DNA of 64,000 nt from Hymenobacter aquaticus (GCF_004765605.1 NZ_SRLC01000002.1:310001-374000), one strand, 5' to 3'. Counted from the first letter of the stretch, positions 8,835 through 17,966 are shown. Numbers and translations are program-made. The notes: generated by a model not told the origin, from the sequence alone.

Positions 8835-8865
8835 AAAAAAGCTGCCTTCTCAGGCAGCTTTTTTT
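8835..8865. terminator. Bidirectional terminator between rimO and a small membrane gene
   Basis: A 7-bp GC-rich stem (8841-8847 with 8852-8858, loop TCTC) is flanked by A6 on the left and T7 on the right, so it can act on both strands. The last codons of the minus-strand gene overlap it. Confidence 0.85.
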
Positions 8866-9065
8866 CGTCTGGACCGGCGGCGGCGGTGGCCCCGCGTCCA
8901 GTAAAGCACCAGGCCGATAACGGGCTGAGTGAGTACGGTATGGAACCAGCGGCGCTTTTCCCAGCGTCCGGGAAACTGGCCCCGTTGAATGTAAAGGAGC
9001 GTGTATAGCCAGGGCAGGGGCACTACGATGAGCAGCCACAACCCCAGGAGCTGAAACAGATTCAT
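8850..9065 (-). CDS. Small two-helix membrane protein
   Basis: About 71 residues from the ATG at 9065; a GTG at 9083 would add six more. Two hydrophobic segments (LFQLLGLWLLIVVPLPWLYTLLYI and VLTQPVIGLVLYW) are separated by a positively charged loop, and the tail is strongly basic (GHRRRRSRRKK). I recognise no family. The convergent layout with rimO and the shared terminator support it being a real gene. Confidence 0.55.
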   Translation of the reverse strand: MNLFQLLGLWLLIVVPLPWLYTLLYIQRGQFPGRWEKRRWFHTVLTQPVIGLVLYWTRGHRRRRSRRKKAA

Positions 9066-9215
9066 GCGGCTGCGGTTTGACACCTATTCAAGACGGACGT
9101 AAAGCCTGGTGAACAGCAAAACCTGCCGCCAGGTGCGCCCGGCCGCGCCGGAACCTGCCGCTGTGCTGTACTTTTTTTCCGGACCTTGCACCGCCAATAG
9201 TCTTCCTCCTGCCTT

Positions 9216-10796
9216 ATGCCCCTGCATCATCTGAGCTACGCCGCCACGGGCGCGTTTTCATCCTTTCTCGCCGATTACATAAGCCAGAAGCCCGAGCTGC
9301 AGCCCTATTATCACCGGTTTCCGAAGCTGGAGGAGTTTGGGGCCCAGATAGCGGAAAAGCAGGCCGCTTACTCTCCCGAGGCCCGGCAGCGGCTGGTAGC
9401 GGCCCTGCGCGAGCAGTACCAGGGCCTGGGCGACATCAACCCCGCCGTGGTGGCCAACCTGGAGCTGCTGGGCAAGGAAACGACTTTCACCGTCACGACC
9501 GGCCACCAGCTCAACCTGCTCACCGGCCCGCTGTACTTTATCTACAAGATTGCCACGACTCTCAAGCTGAGCCGGCAGCTCAAGCAGCAGTACCCCGAGT
9601 ACGACTTCGTGCCCGTGTACTGGATGGCCACCGAGGACCACGACTTTGCCGAAATCAACCACTTCCACCTGTTCGGTAAAAAGCACGAGTGGAATAGCGA
9701 GCAGGTCGGTGGGCCGGTGGGCCGCCTGCGTCTGGATGGCCTGCAAGAGCAGGTGCTCGACCAGTTGCCCGCCGACGTGCCGGCGGCTTTCCGCGCAGCC
9801 TACGCGGCCGGCGGCACCCTCGCCGAGGCCACCCGCCGCCTGGTGCACGCCCTGTTTGGCGAGTACGGCCTGGTTAGCATCGACGGCGACAGTGCCGCGC
9901 TGAAGCAGGCTTTGGTGCCGGTGCTGGAGCTCGAAATCCGGGAGCAGGCTTCCAATAAGGCGGTGCAGGCCACGAATGCCCGGCTGGAAGCGGCTGGCTA
10001 CAAGCCCCAGATCTACTCCCGCCCGCTCAACCTGTTTTTCCTGACCCCGGAAGGCAAGCGGGAGCGAATCGAGCAGGAAGGCGACTGTTACGCCGTGCGC
10101 AACACCGAGCTCTGCTACACCCAGGACGAGCTGCTGACCCTGGCCCGCACCCAGCCCGAGTGTTTCAGCCCCAACGTGGTGCTGCGGCCCCTGTACCAGG
10201 AGCTGCTGCTGCCCAACCTGTGCTACATCGGCGGCGGCGCGGAAGTGGCCTATTGGTTTCAGCTCAAGCAGGTGTTCAGCGACAACCACGTGCCCTTCCC
10301 GATGCTGCTGCTGCGCAACTCGGCCCTGTACCTGGGCAAGGCCAACGCGGGCAAGCTGCGCAAGCTGGGCCTCACGCCCACCGACGTATTTCGGCCCCTG
10401 CCCGAGCTCAAAAAGCAGGTGGGCGCCGCGCTGGGGCAGGAGGAAATCAGCCTGCGGGAGCAGCAGCAGGCCCTGGCCGCCGCTTTTCAGCAGATAACCG
10501 AGCTGGCCCAGCGCCTCGACCCGACGCTGGTAAAAACCGTGGCCGCCGAAGCCCAGAAAACGGCCGGGGGCGTGGCGGGCCTCGAAAAGCGCCTGAGCAA
10601 AGCCGCCGAAGCCAAGCACGAAACTGCCTACTCCCAGCTCACGGCCCTCAAAGACAAGCTCTTTCCCGGCGGCGACCTGCAGGAGCGCGTCGACAACGTG
10701 CTGTCCATTCTGATCAACAACCCCGGGTTTATTCAGCAGCTGCTGGACGCCTTCGAGCCGCTGGCGCTGGAATTCGCCATTGTAGAGGAGGAGTAA
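9216..10796 (+). CDS. bshC: Bacillithiol biosynthesis cysteine-adding enzyme BshC
   Basis: A 526-residue protein matching BshC in length and sequence (start MPLHHLSYAATGAFSSFLADYI, TTGHQLNLLTGPLYFIYKI, VPVYWMATEDHDFAEINH). It ligates cysteine to glucosaminyl-malate to finish bacillithiol, the low-molecular-weight thiol of Firmicutes and many Bacteroidota. A helical coiled-coil-like segment occupies about 395-475, as in the known family fold. No BshA or BshB gene is in the window. Cytoplasmic. Confidence 0.93.
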   Translation: MPLHHLSYAATGAFSSFLADYISQKPELQPYYHRFPKLEEFGAQIAEKQAAYSPEARQRLVAALREQYQGLGDINPAVVANLELLGKETTFTVTTGHQLNLLTGPLYFIYKIATTLKLSRQLKQQYPEYDFVPVYWMATEDHDFAEINHFHLFGKKHEWNSEQVGGPVGRLRLDGLQEQVLDQLPADVPAAFRAAYAAGGTLAEATRRLVHALFGEYGLVSIDGDSAALKQALVPVLELEIREQASNKAVQATNARLEAAGYKPQIYSRPLNLFFLTPEGKRERIEQEGDCYAVRNTELCYTQDELLTLARTQPECFSPNVVLRPLYQELLLPNLCYIGGGAEVAYWFQLKQVFSDNHVPFPMLLLRNSALYLGKANAGKLRKLGLTPTDVFRPLPELKKQVGAALGQEEISLREQQQALAAAFQQITELAQRLDPTLVKTVAAEAQKTAGGVAGLEKRLSKAAEAKHETAYSQLTALKDKLFPGGDLQERVDNVLSILINNPGFIQQLLDAFEPLALEFAIVEEE

Positions 10797-11020
10797 GCCC
10801 CCGCCCGGCCCAAACTTTACGACAGGCGCCTCCGGTACTTCCGGGGGTGCCTGTTCTGCGTTATATTAGCCCGGATTTATCCAGTACCGCTCCCCGCCAC
10901 CCGTGTGCATTGCTTTTCCGTTTGGGCGATGCTGCTGCCTGATGCGCAGCTAAAACCATTTTTTACGTAACAGATCCAGACGGATTTCCTTTCCCGCACC
11001 TTTTAGCGCCCTGCTTTTAT

Positions 11021-11599
11021 ATGTTGAAAAGTGAACTGCGCCGGCAGATGCTCTCCTGGCGGCGGGCCATGTCGGACCTGGAGCTGGTGAGCCGGAGCCA
11101 GCAGGTGGCTGCCCGCCTGTTCAAGGAAACCTACCTGACGCAGCTGCGGACGGTGCACGTGTTTCTGCCCATTCAGCGGCAGCGCGAGCTGGATACCTGG
11201 GGCATCATCCGCCGCTTCTGGCGCGACTTTCCCGAGGTGCGCGTGGTGGTGCCCGTGATGCAGGAAGACGGCCTTTCGCTGCGCCACTACCTGCTCACGC
11301 CCCAGACCGAGCTGGTGGAAAACGCCTGGGACGTGCCCGAGCCGCTGCATGCCACGGAAGTAGCGCCCGAGGAAATCGACGCCGTGCTGCTGCCCCTGCT
11401 GGCCTTCGACGAGGCCGGCAACCGCGTGGGCTACGGCAAAGGCTTCTACGACCGGTTTCTGCAGCAGTGCCGCCCCGACGTGCTGCTCATCGGCCTGTCG
11501 TTGGAAGAGCCCGTGCTGCGCATCGCCGACGCCTGGGAGGGCGACGTGCGCCTGCACTGCTGCGTGACGCCCACCCGGGTGTGGCGCTTCGAGCGGTAG
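11021..11599 (+). CDS. 5-formyltetrahydrofolate cyclo-ligase
   Basis: A 192-residue enzyme that converts 5-formyl-THF to 5,10-methenyl-THF using ATP. It has the basic N-terminus (KSELRRQMLSWRRAMS), a VHVFLPIQRQRELDT substrate segment and the diagnostic C-terminal loop RVGYGKGFYDRFL. The usual length is about 190 residues. The gene stands between bshC and the ExbD pair without obvious operon partners. The gene is variously named fau, ygfA or mthfs, so no symbol is given. Confidence 0.9.
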   Translation: MLKSELRRQMLSWRRAMSDLELVSRSQQVAARLFKETYLTQLRTVHVFLPIQRQRELDTWGIIRRFWRDFPEVRVVVPVMQEDGLSLRHYLLTPQTELVENAWDVPEPLHATEVAPEEIDAVLLPLLAFDEAGNRVGYGKGFYDRFLQQCRPDVLLIGLSLEEPVLRIADAWEGDVRLHCCVTPTRVWRFER

Positions 11600-11664
11600 C
11601 CGCCTACAACAAAGCAGGTCCGCCGGCCGTTGCCCGAACGTCAGGTTTCTCTATCTTCCGAGCT

Positions 11665-12177
11665 ATGGCCAACGTCCCCACCACCTTGCGCTCTGCGCAC
11701 CGTAATTTCCGCCGTATCCTGCACCCGGATATGACCCCGATGGTGGGCCTGGGCTTTCTGCTGGTCACGTTTTTTCTGCTGGCCGCTGACTTCGTGAAGC
11801 CCACGGTCATGCAGCTGACGATGCCAATGAATTATCCCCGGGATGCCAATGATTCATTCTGTCCTGGATTCGATAATAGCCTCTCGCTCATCCTGGGTAA
11901 GAATGGGCGGGTACATTACTACCGGGGAGGGCTGTTTTCGGACGAACTGCCTGAGCTACATACTATCCTTGGCGGGGCGGCGGGGCTGCGGCGGTTTTTG
12001 CTTGATGCTCGCCAGAAAGACCCAAGAGTCCTTGTTCTTATCAAGCCGTCGGATAATGCCACATACCGCGACTTGGTGGATGCGCTGGACGAAATAAATA
12101 TTACCGACCAGAAGCGCTATGCAATAGTTGATCTGTATGATCTTGACTATGCCCTACTGAAGCAGTATAATCTGTAA
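11665..12177 (+). CDS. ExbD/TolR-like membrane protein, copy 1
   Basis: A 170-residue protein with the ExbD/TolR topology: a short cytoplasmic tail, a membrane segment (MVGLGFLLVTFFLLAADFV) preceded by the family aspartate in HPDMTPMVGLGF, and a periplasmic domain. ExbD normally works with ExbB and TonB to couple the proton gradient to outer-membrane transport. Neither partner gene is nearby. The ATG at 11665 was chosen over a long upstream extension that overlaps the cyclo-ligase gene. The next gene is a paralogue, 21 bases downstream. Confidence 0.8.
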   Translation: MANVPTTLRSAHRNFRRILHPDMTPMVGLGFLLVTFFLLAADFVKPTVMQLTMPMNYPRDANDSFCPGFDNSLSLILGKNGRVHYYRGGLFSDELPELHTILGGAAGLRRFLLDARQKDPRVLVLIKPSDNATYRDLVDALDEINITDQKRYAIVDLYDLDYALLKQYNL

Positions 12178-12198
12178 TTTGAGTTTACTCACGTCGAT

Positions 12199-12699
12199 AT
12201 GAGTCCCAACTCTCTAAGGCTACCAAAACGGCGCGGCATCCTGCACCCGGATATGACCCCGATGGTGGGCCTGGGTTTTCTGCTGGTGACGTTCTTTCTG
12301 CTGGCCGCTGACTTCGTGAAGCCGACCGTGCTGCCGCTGGCAATGCCCGTGAAGCCGAAGATGGATGAAGAACAAACGCAGTGGGGGCCCTGTGGTGGAG
12401 CAATGACGGTAATCCTGGGCAAGGACAACAAAGTGTATTATTACTACGGCCTGCTGTCGGTAGATGGCAAGCCCGAGCTGCACTCTACCGACCTGACGGC
12501 TACCGGGCTGCGGCAGGTTTTGCTGAAGGCAAAGGCGCAAGAAGGCAAGTTTGTGGTATTAATCAAGCCGTCGGATGAGGCCCAGTACCGCAATATGGTT
12601 GACGTACTCGATGAGATGAGCATCACGGAGCCATACCGCTACGCGCTGGTAGACATGGCTCCGGGTGACTACGACCTGCTCCGGCAGCACAATTTGTAG
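12199..12699 (+). CDS. ExbD/TolR-like membrane protein, copy 2
   Basis: A 166-residue paralogue of the preceding gene. The membrane-anchor segment (HPDMTPMVGLGFLLVTFF) is identical in protein and nearly identical in DNA, while the periplasmic half is similar but diverged. Both end in LLKQYNL/LLRQHNL and share VLIKPSD and DALDEINIT/DVLDEMSIT. This suggests tandem duplication with the anchor kept uniform by selection or gene conversion. It may form a heterodimer with copy 1, which is inference. Confidence 0.8.
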   Translation: MSPNSLRLPKRRGILHPDMTPMVGLGFLLVTFFLLAADFVKPTVLPLAMPVKPKMDEEQTQWGPCGGAMTVILGKDNKVYYYYGLLSVDGKPELHSTDLTATGLRQVLLKAKAQEGKFVVLIKPSDEAQYRNMVDVLDEMSITEPYRYALVDMAPGDYDLLRQHNL

Positions 12700-12705
12700 C
12701 CGCCG

Positions 12706-13245
12706 CTACTTCCTCACTTCCCCGACCTGCGTAATGCGGGCCTGCCCCCAGGGCGCCACGCTGACGCGCACGAGCAGGGGCCGCCGGGCACCGGCTTTTT
12801 CCAGAGCCGCGCCCGAGTTTTCGGGCACGTAGTACCGCTCCAGGTTGTAGCGCAGCCGGATGCCCTGCCGCCAGCTGTCCGTGACCCAGCCGCGCAGTAC
12901 GGCCTGGTCGGGGGCGGCGGGCGGCTCGGTGGCATACACGCCGGCTGCTTCGTAGGCGCCATTAGTAGGCTGGAGCAGCACGTAGACTGCCTGGTGCTTT
13001 TGTGGGGGCTCCGGGCCGCGCCACAGAGCGGGCTGCACCTGGCTGATGGTGTAGTTCAGGCGCAGGTAGTCGCCGTAGAGCAGGTCGCGCGGGTCGACGG
13101 GGGTGGTGCGCAGCGTGATGGTGCGGCCCAGCGCGGTGGTGGCGTAGCCGGCCCCGGCCACGGCCAGGATGAACAGCATCTGGGCGGCTACGGCCAGCCC
13201 TACCAGGCGGCGGTGGGTGAGGAAGGAGGTCGTCGGGTCCGTCAT
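12706..13245 (-). CDS. GDYXXLXY-domain membrane-anchored protein
   Basis: A 179-residue protein with one N-terminal membrane helix (LVGLAVAAQMLFILAVAGAGYA) and the name-giving motif GDYLRLNY (about residues 58-65). The C-terminal half is beta-rich and extracytoplasmic. GDYXXLXY proteins regularly pair with DUF2157 membrane proteins, as here, where it overlaps the upstream gene by 4 bases (ATGA). Biochemical function is not known. Confidence 0.85.
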   Translation of the reverse strand: MTDPTTSFLTHRRLVGLAVAAQMLFILAVAGAGYATTALGRTITLRTTPVDPRDLLYGDYLRLNYTISQVQPALWRGPEPPQKHQAVYVLLQPTNGAYEAAGVYATEPPAAPDQAVLRGWVTDSWRQGIRLRYNLERYYVPENSGAALEKAGARRPLLVRVSVAPWGQARITQVGEVRK

Positions 13246-14459
13246 GGCTGGGGCTGTTTGGCCGATAGGGCCCGGGCGTTGCGGCGGCGCAGAAACCAGC
13301 TCAGGCCCAGCAGCAGCGCCCCGCCCAGCAGGAAAAACAGCGACTTATCCATAAAGGCCCAAGTCAGCTTGAAGTAGGCCACCATCGTGGTCAGAATAAA
13401 CAGCACGGTGCCCAGCGTCACGCGGTCCGCGTTGTTTTCCTGGTGGGCCCGCCACAGCACCGACCCCGAATAGGCATAGAGCACCACCAGCGTGGCCACG
13501 GCCAGGGCCAGCCCACCGTGCAGATAGAAGCCCGGTAGCAGCAGCAGCCAGTCGGTGGCACTGCCTAGGCGGCCGCGCCGGTACTTGCCGGCCAGGGAAA
13601 TGGCCAGCACCAGCAGTAAGGCGCCGATATACGCCAGGAAAGGCGGGCGCAGCATGCCGGCGTAGGTGTCGGCCTCGCCATAGAGGGCTAGGCCGAGCGT
13701 AAACAGAAACGCCGCCGCCAGGGGGGGCGTTTGCAGGCCCCGGGCGGCGGGCCGGTCGGGCTGCCAGTCGCCCAGGGCGTAGGTGAGCATAGCCGGAATA
13801 AAGAACCAGGTGATTTTGGCGTGCAGGTGGCCAATGAGCAGGCCCGCCTGCCAGAGCAGGCTGCTGGCCAGCACCAGGCCCAGCAGGCCGTCGGGGCGGC
13901 GCCACCAGTAGTAGCCCAGGCCCCACACCGTGAGGGCGGCCGTGAAGTAGCTGAAGCTGCCCAGCTGTCCGGTACTGTAGCCCTGCACGATGCCGCCGAT
14001 GCAGGCCGTCAGAATGAACAGGGTGCGGCTGCGGTAGAGGTAGGTAAGCACGGTGCCGGCCAGCACCCAGGCCAGCAGCCCGGTGGCGTCGTAGCCGATA
14101 AGCTGGTACAGCTGGCTGGTCAGGATGATGCCGCAGCCGAACAGCACCAGCCCCAGCCCGACGAGGCCCATGCCCAGGGCTTCGTTGCGGCGGCGCAGGA
14201 AGTATTCGCCGCCGGCGTAGGCCCCGCCCATACTACCCAGCAGCAGCAGGAGCCGCAGCCACTCGGGCAGGCCCTGCCAGTTGGCCGCCACCACGCTCAG
14301 GGCACTCAGGCCCAGCAGCAGGCTGCCCAGCAGCGGCAGCAGCCCCACCACGCGCTCCTCCTCGGGATACAGCGCCAGGAGCTGCTCCCGCTGCTGCGGG
14401 GTGATAATGCCCTGCGCGACCCACTTCGGGCCTTCCGTTTCCAGTAGTTTACGACTCAT
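13242..14459 (-). CDS. DUF2157 multi-pass membrane protein
   Basis: A 405-residue protein. The N-terminal cytoplasmic region (LETEGPKWVAQGIITPQQREQLLALYP) is typical of DUF2157, and about ten hydrophobic segments follow. The GDYXXLXY gene overlaps its stop, which suggests a two-gene operon and a membrane complex. No catalytic motif is seen. Function unknown. Confidence 0.85.
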   Translation of the reverse strand: MSRKLLETEGPKWVAQGIITPQQREQLLALYPEEERVVGLLPLLGSLLLGLSALSVVAANWQGLPEWLRLLLLLGSMGGAYAGGEYFLRRRNEALGMGLVGLGLVLFGCGIILTSQLYQLIGYDATGLLAWVLAGTVLTYLYRSRTLFILTACIGGIVQGYSTGQLGSFSYFTAALTVWGLGYYWWRRPDGLLGLVLASSLLWQAGLLIGHLHAKITWFFIPAMLTYALGDWQPDRPAARGLQTPPLAAAFLFTLGLALYGEADTYAGMLRPPFLAYIGALLLVLAISLAGKYRRGRLGSATDWLLLLPGFYLHGGLALAVATLVVLYAYSGSVLWRAHQENNADRVTLGTVLFILTTMVAYFKLTWAFMDKSLFFLLGGALLLGLSWFLRRRNARALSAKQPQP

Positions 14460-14538
14460 ACTCAGGGGTAACTTACGCAGAAAGCCGGGGATGGTCGAGG
14501 CCTTGCCCCAAGCAGTCGGAAACCGGGCCGGAAAGATG

Positions 14539-15450
14539 TCAGAGCGCTTTTCGGAGGTCCTGGCTGGTTAGCGCATAGTCGCGCCGCAACTCGTTCCGGC
14601 GAAAAAAGGCCGCTAGCTCCTGTAGCCGGCGGAGATTGTCATACTGAAAATTCCAATGCAGCTTCCGTTGGCACTCCGAGCAGAGGCGGTTAGGTGTCGT
14701 GTCGGTTTCGGGCAGGCTGTTGGTGCCATTCATCACGCAGTGGGCGTAGGTGCAGTGGCGCAGGGAAAACATGTGCCCGATTTCGTGCGACGAAATGTTG
14801 ACTAGACGGCTCAGACAGCGGGTGTAATTTTCTGTTGTGAGGCTCTGATCCTGCAAGCGGTAAATGGATGTAACGCCCACCCGGTCCGGGTACGAAGCCA
14901 GCCCAAACACATAGTTCCAGTCGGGCCGGGGATACAGGTCTTTGGCGCTAATAGCCATCAGCGCTAGGCCCGAAGCGGGTAGGCGGTTTTTTAAATAGGC
15001 GTCGAGCAGGTAGGGCGCTAATAGCTGCACCTGCCCCTGTTGCTTGCGCCGGGCCGAAGGTGGCACTAGGGTATCGGCCACCGCTGGCAAGAGCACTACC
15101 CGGCGTTGAAAGAAAATATGCAGGTATTCCTGGGTTGCCTCCAGCGCCTTCCATTGGAGGACAGTAAACCGGCCCACGGGCTGCAGGTAGATGGTGTTCT
15201 TCAGCGAATCGGGTCGGAAAGGAGGGAGTTGCTGGTAGGCGGCAAGATTCTGCCCGGCTTCTTTGTGCTCGTACAGCCATTCTCCCGGGCGCGGTCTTTT
15301 CAGCGGAATGTCGTTTTTCGCTATAGACTGGAAGTAGCTTTCAGCCCCCTGGGCAATCGGGTCAGACAGTAGATTTCCGCCACCAGAAAAGAGAAAAATA
15401 AGTAGCGCAACCAGAGAAGAAGCCATAGCAAGCAGCCGGGGAAGAGGCAT
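14539..15450 (-). CDS. Exported archaemetzincin-like zinc metallopeptidase
   Basis: A 303-residue protein with an N-terminal hydrophobic signal or anchor ([16 protein letters not shown]). The catalytic zinc motif [12 protein letters not shown] is followed by YAHCVMNG, the ETD segment and a CSECQRKL cysteine pair. HExxHxxxxxHC with the downstream CxxC is the archaemetzincin (M54) signature, in which a second zinc is bound by four cysteines. Most members are cytoplasmic and shorter, so the signal and the long N-terminal part (about 1-90) are unusual. Substrate unknown. Confidence 0.8.
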   Translation of the reverse strand: MPLPRLLAMASSLVALLIFLFSGGGNLLSDPIAQGAESYFQSIAKNDIPLKRPRPGEWLYEHKEAGQNLAAYQQLPPFRPDSLKNTIYLQPVGRFTVLQWKALEATQEYLHIFFQRRVVLLPAVADTLVPPSARRKQQGQVQLLAPYLLDAYLKNRLPASGLALMAISAKDLYPRPDWNYVFGLASYPDRVGVTSIYRLQDQSLTTENYTRCLSRLVNISSHEIGHMFSLRHCTYAHCVMNGTNSLPETDTTPNRLCSECQRKLHWNFQYDNLRRLQELAAFFRRNELRRDYALTSQDLRKAL

Positions 15451-15466
15451 GGATAAATTACGGCCG

Positions 15467-16177
15467 CTACCGGCTCCCGCCTTCCTTCCGCGCCCGGGTC
15501 ATTTCGCGCTTGCCGGGCGGGCCGGGCAGCTTCTCGACCAGCCAGCCGGCCGCCTTCAGGCTGCGGCGGAAGCTGCCCTTGGCGCAGTAGCTCACCAGCG
15601 CGCCGCCGGGCGCGGTGGCCCGGTGGAGCTGCTCGAATACGGCCTCGGTCCACATATCCGGCTGCTTTTCGGGGGCAAAGGCGTCGAAGTACACCACGTC
15701 GTAATGGTCATTCGGGAGCGAAGTTTCCTGTAGGGCCGCGTGCAGCTTGCGCAGGCGGAAGTGCGGGGCTACCGGCACCGGCTCGTTCCAGGGGGCCGTG
15801 TGCAGCTGCTCGTGGTAGGCCAGCAGCTCGGGGTTCAGCACGTAGCGCTCCACGCCCAGGCTCTGAATAACGGCGGGCGGCAGCGGGTATTTTTCCAGCG
15901 TGTCGTACTCGATAAACGGGCTGGCGCTCAGACTGCGCTGCAAGGTCAGCAGGGCGTTCAGGCCGGTGCCAAAGCCGATTTCCAGCACCCGCACGGCGGC
16001 GGCGGCCGGCGTCAGGGCGGGCTCCAGGCCGGCGGCCAGGTACACGTGCCGGGCTTCGCGCAGAGCCCCGTGGGTGGAGTGGTAGTGCTCATCCAGGGCC
16101 GGCACGTAGAGGGTGCTCGAGCCGTCTTCCGTGGTGCGAACCTCTACTTTTACGCCGCCTTCCGTTTCGTGTATCAT
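15467..16177 (-). CDS. mnmD: MnmD-type tRNA 5-methylaminomethyl-2-thiouridine methyltransferase
   Basis: A 236-residue stand-alone SAM-dependent methyltransferase corresponding to the N-terminal half of the fused MnmC. It has SAM motif [16 protein letters not shown], the Asp-rich [21 protein letters not shown] and the C-terminal [24 protein letters not shown]. It methylates the wobble uridine modification in tRNAs for Lys, Glu and Gln. The ATG at 16177 is preferred because the upstream extension overlaps the divergent thioesterase gene. Confidence 0.88.
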   Translation of the reverse strand: MIHETEGGVKVEVRTTEDGSSTLYVPALDEHYHSTHGALREARHVYLAAGLEPALTPAAAAVRVLEIGFGTGLNALLTLQRSLSASPFIEYDTLEKYPLPPAVIQSLGVERYVLNPELLAYHEQLHTAPWNEPVPVAPHFRLRKLHAALQETSLPNDHYDVVYFDAFAPEKQPDMWTEAVFEQLHRATAPGGALVSYCAKGSFRRSLKAAGWLVEKLPGPPGKREMTRARKEGGSR

Positions 16178-16197
16178 ACTGTTTAATTTTCTTGCCA

Positions 16198-16623
16198 ATG
16201 GCCCGCGTAAAAGTAGCGTTACCCGCCGCATATTCCCTGACCGTGCAGATTCCGGTCCGCATCACCGACCTCAACTACGGCGGCCACCTCGGCAACGACG
16301 CCCTGCTCAGCGTGCTGCACGAGGCCCGGGTGCAGTTCCTGCAGCACGTGGGCCTGCGGGAGGTAGACCCCGCCACCGGCCTGGGCACCATCATGGCCGA
16401 CGTGGCCATCGAGTACAAGGGCGAAGCCTTCTACGGCGACGTCCTCCACATTCAGCTGGCTGCCACCGAGCTCAGCAAATATGGCTTCGACGTGGTGTAC
16501 TGGGTGAAAAACCAGGCCGGAAAGGAAATTGCCCGCGCCAAAACCGGCATGCTCCTCTTCGACTACAACACCCGCAAGCTGCGCAGCATGGACGAGGAAA
16601 CCGCCCAACTTTTAATGTGCTAA
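16198..16623 (+). CDS. Hotdog-fold acyl-CoA thioesterase
   Basis: A 141-residue 4HBT family protein. The motif RITDLNYGGHLGNDALLSVLHEAR contains the family Asn/His active-site region, and IEYKGEAFYGDVL forms the central hotdog strand. It probably hydrolyses an acyl-CoA thioester, but the substrate cannot be read from sequence. ATG at 16198 is used, and a TTG two codons earlier is possible. The stop codon abuts an array of TGTGCTAA repeats. Confidence 0.82.
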   Translation: MARVKVALPAAYSLTVQIPVRITDLNYGGHLGNDALLSVLHEARVQFLQHVGLREVDPATGLGTIMADVAIEYKGEAFYGDVLHIQLAATELSKYGFDVVYWVKNQAGKEIARAKTGMLLFDYNTRKLRSMDEETAQLLMC

Positions 16624-16702
16624 TGTGCTAATGTGCTAATGTGAGGAATGTGCTGATGTGCTAATGTGTTCTTAATGTGCTAAATGTGTTTGAATGTGGG
16701 GA
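16613..16702 (+). repeat. TAATGTGC short tandem repeat array
   Basis: Imperfect direct repeats of TAATGTGC / GAATGTG run from the last codons of the thioesterase gene downstream. Related units form the arms of the large hairpin at 46278-46410. Confidence 0.6.
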
Positions 16703-16870
16703 ATGTGCCTCCTCGCAATGACCCATTACCTACACCTCTCTACAGTAGCCCTTGGGCCCATGCATAAAGAGGCACTATTCCCGGCCTGTATATGTTGGGG
16801 ACCAGCAACATGGTGAGGGGCCTGCCAACCTAAAACTCACTAAATCACTATTTCACTAAATCACCTGTCG

Positions 16871-16878
16871 TATCTTTG
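16871..16878 (+). promoter_or_regulatory. Candidate -7 box for rlmN
   Basis: TATCTTTG, six bases before the rlmN ATG, so the transcript would have almost no leader. Direct repeats of TCACTAAA lie just upstream at about 16836-16862. No clear -33 TTG. Confidence 0.45.
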
Positions 16879-16883
16879 CCGCT

Positions 16884-17954
16884 ATGATGATTGACCTGCC
16901 TGTTGTTTCGAAGCGCGACATTCGCAAACTCACCCCCGACGAGCTCAAAGCCTTTATGGTGGAGCACGGCGAAAAGCCGTTCCGCGCCAAGCAGGTGCTG
17001 GAGTGGCTCTGGAAAAACACGGCCGGCTCGTTTGAGGAGATGAACAACATCTCCCTGGCCACCCGCGAGCTGCTGGCCAAGCACTTCGTCATCAACGGCG
17101 TGGCGGTCCAGAACCAGCAGCTCAGTAACGACGGCACCATCAAATCGGCCTTCCGGCTCTATGATGGCAACATCGTGGAGGGCGTGCTCATTCCGCACGA
17201 CACGCGCATGACGGCCTGCATCAGCTCGCAGGTCGGCTGCTCGCTCACCTGTAAGTTTTGCGCCACGGGCTACATGGAGCGCAAGCGCAACCTCGACGCG
17301 GCGGAGATTTACGACCAGGTGGTGCGCATCCGGGAGCAGTGCGAGGCCCAGTACGGCACGCCGCTCACCAACATCGTGTACATGGGCATGGGCGAGCCGC
17401 TGCTCAACTATGCCAACGTGGTGAAAAGCGTGGAGCGCATCACCGCCCCCGACGGCCTGAACATGGCCCCGCGCCGCATCACCATCAGCACTGCCGGCAT
17501 TGCTAAGATGATCAAGAAGCTGGCCGACGACGACGTGAAGGCCAACCTGGCCCTGAGCCTGCACGCCCCGAACGATACCAAGCGCAACGAAATCATGCCC
17601 ATCAACGAGGCCAACTCCCTGGCGGCTTTGAAGGACGCGTTGCAGTATTATCACCAGAAAACCGGCCGCAAAGTCACCTACGAGTACATCGTGTTCGACG
17701 GCTTCAACGACACGCTGGAAGACGCGGCCGAGCTGTACGTCATCAGCAAGTGGCTGCCCTGCAAGGTGAACCTGATTGAGTACAACCCCATCGAAAACGC
17801 CAGCTACCAGAACGCCGAAGCCGACAAAATCACGGCCTTCCACAAGTACCTGGCCGACCGGGGCGTGCAAACCAACATCCGCCGCTCCCGCGGCAAAGAC
17901 ATCGACGCGGCCTGCGGGCAGTTGGCGGTGAAGGAAAAAGCCGAAGTGGCGTAA
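16884..17954 (+). CDS. rlmN: Dual-specificity rRNA/tRNA adenine-C2 methyltransferase RlmN
   Basis: A 356-residue radical-SAM enzyme that methylates C2 of A2503 in 23S rRNA and A37 of some tRNAs. It shows the N-terminal helical part (FRAKQVLEWLWKN), the CxxxCxxC in GCSLTCKFCATGYMERKRN, MGMGEPLLNY, the SLHAPND segment and the terminal catalytic cysteine in IDAACGQL. Two ATG codons occur in a row at the start. A long palindromic terminator follows. Confidence 0.95.
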   Translation: MMIDLPVVSKRDIRKLTPDELKAFMVEHGEKPFRAKQVLEWLWKNTAGSFEEMNNISLATRELLAKHFVINGVAVQNQQLSNDGTIKSAFRLYDGNIVEGVLIPHDTRMTACISSQVGCSLTCKFCATGYMERKRNLDAAEIYDQVVRIREQCEAQYGTPLTNIVYMGMGEPLLNYANVVKSVERITAPDGLNMAPRRITISTAGIAKMIKKLADDDVKANLALSLHAPNDTKRNEIMPINEANSLAALKDALQYYHQKTGRKVTYEYIVFDGFNDTLEDAAELYVISKWLPCKVNLIEYNPIENASYQNAEADKITAFHKYLADRGVQTNIRRSRGKDIDAACGQLAVKEKAEVA

Positions 17955-17966
17955 GCTGCTTTTCGA

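Noticed and set aside
10800..10860. Terminator after bshC
   Set aside because: An imperfect hairpin (ACAGGCGCCTCCGG with CCGGGGGTGCCTGT) exists but there is no T-tract, so the evidence is too weak.
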